Below, one piece after another: positions 42,431 through 42,556 of a stretch of DNA of 42,556 bases. A program made the translations under genes and the position numbers. This stretch comes from JBCCTX01 sp964468435. Lineage in GTDB: Bacteria > Bacteroidota > Bacteroidia > J057. Under the pieces are notes generated by a model that made no database searches, was not told the origin of the DNA, and saw only the letters and a program-made list of their open reading frames with translations. Location: positions 1 through 42,556 of the forward strand of contig CAYXVE010000047.1 of the NCBI GenBank assembly GCA_964468435.1. The letters are read 5' to 3'. Position 1 is the first letter of the stretch. Every line of letters begins with the position of its first letter.

Positions 42431-42556
42431 ATGCCTGAGAAAATTCAAATTACTCTTCCCGATGGGAATGTGAAGCATTATGAAGCGGGTGTCATCGGCG
42501 TGCAGATCGCACAGGATATTAGTGCGGGTCTTGCCAGGATGGCACTTTCTATCAAA
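42431..42556 (+). CDS. threonyl-tRNA synthetase ThrS, N-terminal fragment (cut by window end)
   Basis: The 42 visible residues read MPEKIQITLPDGNVKHYEAG and on through VQIAQDISAGLARMALSIK, which is the TGS domain at the start of bacterial ThrRS (LPDG, then IA..IS.GLA..AL). The enzyme charges tRNA-Thr. The rest of the gene lies beyond the window. It is divergent from dnaX with a good promoter in between. Confidence 0.9.
   Translation, partial: MPEKIQITLPDGNVKHYEAGVIGVQIAQDISAGLARMALSIK

Noticed and set aside
1..42556. CRISPR array, tRNA genes or an intact insertion sequence
   Set aside because: No regularly spaced repeats, no cloverleaf-like TPsiC segments in gaps, and no transposase with a catalytic core were seen.

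Overview
The window suggests a chromosomal segment of a member of the Bacteroidota, probably a marine or salt-exposed species from the Cytophagia/Saprospiria side. The reasons are a SusC/SusD outer-membrane pair, a PorT-like beta-barrel, a DUF4954-like protein beside glmS, few Shine-Dalgarno sequences, and promoters of the TTG-N19-21-TAnnTTTG type (4700-4730 minus; 42373-42402 plus). The genus cannot be named from the sequence. I saw no tRNA, rRNA, CRISPR array, prophage or intact transposase.

Layout. 1-133: two REP-like hairpins. 134-5967 (minus): a secreted ENPP-type phosphodiesterase, a PorT-like barrel, a sugar-nucleotide epimerase with a GT2 glycosyltransferase, and queA. 6016-7515 (plus): coaD, a second GT2 enzyme and a DUF2304 protein. 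7512-12257: three related GT-C-like polytopic proteins; the plus-strand one is cut by a single in-frame TAG. 12249-17788: a Mn/Zn/Fe-type ABC uptake operon (minus) in which one permease carries a DtxR/MntR-like C-terminal module, facing a divergent stand-alone MntR-like repressor and a MarR-type gene. 18231-23073 (plus): a SusC/SusD pair ending in a clear terminator. 23236-28984: an osmoadaptation island with a BCCT transporter, a tandem universal stress protein, a GNAT-like protein and an unassigned methyltransferase (plus), converging on sarcosine/dimethylglycine and glycine/sarcosine N-methyltransferases (minus) that make glycine betaine from glycine. 28985-29800: non-coding DNA with inverted repeats and a third REP-like hairpin. 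29801-37330 (minus): DUF4954-like protein, glmS, a K+-channel-like protein with a zinc-ribbon tail, a flavoprotein dehydrogenase and a sulfotransferase. 37440-39685 (plus): a Wzz-like chain-length protein, an alkyltransferase-like (ATL) protein and a NlpC/P60 lipoprotein. 39731-42283 (minus): a MarR regulator and dnaX. 42431-end: the start of thrS.

How they work together. The strongest themes are metal homeostasis under a two-tier DtxR-type control, and salt stress, with betaine synthesis next to BCCT uptake. Surface polysaccharide genes (GT2, GT-C, Wzz-like, sulfotransferase, GlmS) are scattered through the window.

The most notable single observation is dnaX. Its frame breaks at a run of ten A residues, followed four codons later by a stop. 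A -1 shift (or one extra A) at that run continues without a stop into a 213-residue tail and gives a tau-length protein of about 596 residues. This is either programmed slippage making gamma and tau, or a homopolymer sequence error; the window alone cannot decide.
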